Shown here: piece by piece, positions 61,355 to 64,000 of the stretch
How the letters are laid out: every line of letters starts with the position of its first letter
Position numbering within the stretch: position 1 is the first letter of the stretch
NCBI GenBank assembly: GCA_008508345.1
Contig: QNGE01003516.1
Coordinates: forward strand, 1-64,000
Reading direction: 5' to 3'
Origin: Paragonimus westermani
Taxonomy: Eukaryota; Platyhelminthes; Trematoda; Plagiorchiida; Troglotrematidae
DNA length: 64,000 nt
Notes under the pieces: generated by a model
Told to the model about the DNA's origin: nothing
Seen by the model: only the letters and a program-made list of their open reading frames with translations
Database searches by the model: none
Program-made: the position numbers and the translations under genes

Positions 61355-61610
61355 TTGATCACAGCCGTCGCATTCAGATACACTTTCCAATCACCCCTAT
61401 TAGAAAAGAAGCACTAGACTCGAGTTTCGCTCTTATTAGAGCTCGTCAGTAGAGCATATCCTTGCCACAGCCAGCACTAGAACTCCGGCCACACTTTCAT
61501 GAGGCAACCGCGTTGACCACTACGCCACTGACTCCAGACTAGGCATGCCCGAATAATCAAATCCGAACACCCAACCAGCTGTGTTTGTCAGCAATGATCA
61601 GGTTGCCCAA
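61355..61610 (-). mobile_element. SINE1 copy inside repeat copy 2, minus
   Basis: Plus-strand blocks CCGTCGCATTCAGATACACT, AGCACTAGACTCGAGTTTCG, TCTTATTAGAGCTCGTCAGT, ATATCCTTGCCACAGCCAGC, GAGGCAACCGCGTTGACCAC and CAATGATCAGGTTGCCCAAT. It is a near full-length copy, head toward 61,610. Confidence 0.8.
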
Positions 61611-61639
61611 TCGTTTTGAGAGAAGTTGCTCACAAGTTA

Positions 61640-61757
61640 GAGTGGTTGAGCGTTCGGACCTGATAATTCAGTCGTGTCTAGCGTGAGGCCAATGAAGCAG
61701 TGGTCAACGTGGTTACCTCGTGAACGCGTGCCGGAGTTCAATTCCCGGAAGTCACGG
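61640..61757 (+). mobile_element. SINE1 head, plus, facing the previous copy
   Basis: Begins AGTGGTTGAGCGTTCGGACC. Box A region is AGCAGTGGTCAACGTGG and box B region GGAGTTCAATTCCC; it stops there and returns to repeat copy 2 sequence (AATTCCCGGAAGTCACGGAT aligns with copy 1). Only the head and tRNA-like part are present. Confidence 0.75.
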
Positions 61758-62739
61758 ATGTATCATCAACCACCCATTCCAATAATTCATCAACTCCTTA
61801 CACACTCAAAATACGCAGCCTCCGACCACCGCCTCGCTTTATGTGCCACTCAACACAGCAGTATGCAATCAAATGTAAATAGGTCTTCAGTCGACTCCAT
61901 GCACGTTAGCCACCACTCAACAATCCTCTCCTTACTCGAAACACCTCACTGTGCACGCACGCGCCCGACAGATCTCCGGTTATTTTCGCGAAATTTGAAC
62001 AAGATTCCCAATAAATGATTAAGACGTAAGTAAGCCGGACAGACCCAAGACAGCCGTGCACCAGAATTTCTACCTCGTGTACGTGTGCGTGCGTGTGTTT
62101 CAACTCCAGTTTGGCGAATGTGAACAAACTTGTTCCCAGTACTGACTTCGTGACTGAACATACGGTTGGCGGCCTCCGATTCGGATTAGCCTGTCACAGT
62201 GACCGAAGCCAAAGGACACCTGAGCTTCTCCATCACTGCAACTGGCTGGCGCTGCACCAATTGCAGTTCCACCAACACACCACATATCCAGTGTACACCC
62301 GAAGGAATAAGACTGCGAGGTGTGCCAGTGGGGCCTTTCTGTCCAGCCGGCCAATGCTGGTTAGCCACTTGATTGGCTAATAAGGAAAGGAAACTCTGAT
62401 CTCTCGGAAACTAAACAGAGAGAGGCTGCAATGACGAGATCTGCACTGAGAAGAAAGATTTCCGAAGTGTAATACAAGAAGCGTTGCAGTGTAGGAGTGC
62501 AGGTTAGTGCAACCTAAAGAAGATAAGGATGAAAAGGAATTTTCTCACTGAACTATGAGAAGCCAGGCGGACCGTTCATCATACAGTGCACCAACAAAGC
62601 CGAAGAAATGAATGGATAGAAGACCACAGACACTCAAGTTTCTGAAAAGCAGAGCAGATTAAGTGTCAACGACCAGGATGTTGGCGGATGCAGTCATTAA
62701 CAGAAGTAGAATGGATATACTGATATGACCTACCTGAGC

Positions 62740-62922
62740 CTAGCGTACTCGCCGCCTCTTCGCCGACGGGGTACTATGAGTACGTTGGTGACCTACTAGC
62801 CCCAAACGGCCAGCGCATTCGCGGCCGTACACATCGCAACGCCATATGGTCACGTCACCGCGACCTATGGCACCGATGGTTCCTTTGCGTACCGCACGCT
62901 TCCGCTCGCGACCACGCAACAA
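62740..62922 (-). pseudogene. LINE-like C-terminal zinc-finger tail
   Basis: Minus-strand frame: TIGAIGRGDVTIWRCDVYGR then ECAGRLGLVGHQRTHSTP. C-x6-C-x8-H-x3-H with GRLGLVGHQRTH is the kind of C2H2 tail found at the end of many invertebrate non-LTR polyproteins. A host zinc finger is less likely because it is isolated and sits inside a repeat. GC content is higher here than around it. Confidence 0.45.
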
Positions 62923-63150
62923 TTACTCGTTGAACTTTCGGACGCCCGCCCGAACCGTATTCCTCCAGGCCGGTCGGTCAGACTCGTAGACATGACACAC
63001 TCCGCACCAATGAACTCTGTGCTGTCAAACCGTGCCGGACAGTAGATTCAATTATTTCTGTGATCAATTACTGGTTGATTACGCATCAGTGCATGGTTCT
63101 AAGTTTCAGGCATGTTCAATGGACTGAAATGCGTGTTTGAAATACGAAAT

Positions 63151-64000
63151 TTCATCCAAAACAAGCAAAACAGATAAAAGTATCGACGTAATTCAGAACG
63201 ACTGATAAATGTTATTGAACCACACTGAACAACTTTCGAATCCGGAACACGCGAAGAGTTGAATGTCAGTTCTTTCGAAAAAGACTCATTATAGTCATGG
63301 TAACAGCAATTAAAGAAACAAGACTGGTTTTCTGTGTTTGACCATCAAGTCAATAAATATGAAGACAGTAACGCTGTTTATTGGCTCTGTTGGCCGTTCT
63401 TCTGACCCACCATTTATTAATTAACTCAACGTTCAAATACAGAGCACGAGTCTTATTGGCTACTTTGTAGCTCTCAAAAAGCCAATTAAGTAAAGTCAGA
63501 AATATCGAGTCAAACTAACTGTTTGAAATCTCCATTAGATCAATAGTTCAATTCTGCTCTGTGACCTCAGCGGGTTTGGCAACAAACGGAACAAACTGGA
63601 AATAACTCTTAACTTCCGTCTTTACTTTCTTTCATGGGAGGCAAATTTCGTGTACAGCGATATGCGCACTGTCTAAGCAATGAAAAACAGTAACCTACGG
63701 GAAAATACATATTCCAAAGCGTGCCTTAAAATCCACAGAAGTGAATATTACGGGTAAAACAGACAGCTTGGAAGATCTTTAGTTGAGAATTGCAGCTGAT
63801 AATTTCCAAGAATAAAACAATAAATCCTTTTATTTTGGTAAGAAAAATAAAGCTGATAAAGATATACCAATGAATTTCATTCACCTTATCACAATCGTGC
63901 ATTATAAGTTGAAGAGGTGATCACACAGGAATTTGGTACACTGACAACCATGACTAATGACTTCTGTACAACCACACTTCAAAGTTGTAATGGATTGTGG
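63151..64000. other. No recognisable feature
   Basis: AT-rich unique sequence with several AATAAA-like hexamers (for example near 63,813) and no open frame of note. Confidence 0.5.

Larger units (their letters stand above)
61118..63150. repeat. Long interspersed repeat, copy 2, split by insertions
   Basis: Matches copy 1 (41,600-42,440) in three segments: 61,118-61,293, about 61,740-62,160 and about 62,965-63,150. The first interruption is the SINE1 pair. The second, about 0.8 kb (62,160-62,965), is either an insertion here or a deletion in copy 1; it contains a LINE-like zinc-finger tail on the minus strand. Between these blocks identity with copy 1 is high (roughly 85-90% by eye). Confidence 0.85.

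Noticed and set aside
1..64000. CRISPR array, operon or prokaryotic defence system
   Set aside because: No spaced direct repeats, no compact gene clusters, and the retroelement content is eukaryotic.

Overview
This is eukaryotic DNA of about 42-43% GC (my estimate by eye) with no bacterial gene layout. Most of the window is unique non-coding sequence sown with decayed retroelements. The combination of Penelope-like elements with a GIY-YIG domain, LINEs, a Ty3/gypsy pol relic, tRNA-derived SINEs and possible very short introns (40-51 nt) suggests a parasitic flatworm, most likely a trematode. That is an inference from element types; I cannot name the species.

What is secure: (1) a LINE reverse transcriptase on the plus strand from 26,886, cut off by a 754-base run of N (28,223-28,976); (2) LINE C-terminal tails on the minus strand at 1-345 and 26,460-26,755; (3) Penelope-like remnants at 10,848-12,126 (minus) and 55,748-56,113 (plus); (4) a degenerate Ty3/gypsy pol, protease to integrase, on the minus strand at 57,884-60,501; (5) a tRNA-derived SINE family (SINE1) near 5.5-6.0, 20.5, 30.4-31.0, 47.1 and 61.4-61.8 kb; (6) a second tRNA-like short repeat (SINE2) near 31.1, 40.1, 40.6, 53.3 and 57.4 kb; (7) a long interspersed repeat in two copies at 41.6-42.4 and 61.1-63.15 kb, the second split by nested insertions.

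Host genes are much less certain. At this base composition, about as many open frames of 60-130 codons as are present here would be expected by chance, so I list only those bounded by good splice signals, a poly(A) signal or protein-like composition, all at low confidence. The best are a two-exon 3' gene end at 24.3-25.42 kb with AATAAA at 25,576, a two-exon model at 664-2,016, an exon at 13,267-13,617, and an exon pair at 34.4-34.9 kb around a 51-nt intron.

The mobile elements all look dead: stops, frameshifts, or substituted catalytic residues (YADY in the Penelope RT, YMND in the gypsy RT). I found no intact gene system, CRISPR array, rRNA or canonical tRNA. The most interesting structure is the SINE1 head-to-head pair seen twice, once nested inside another repeat.
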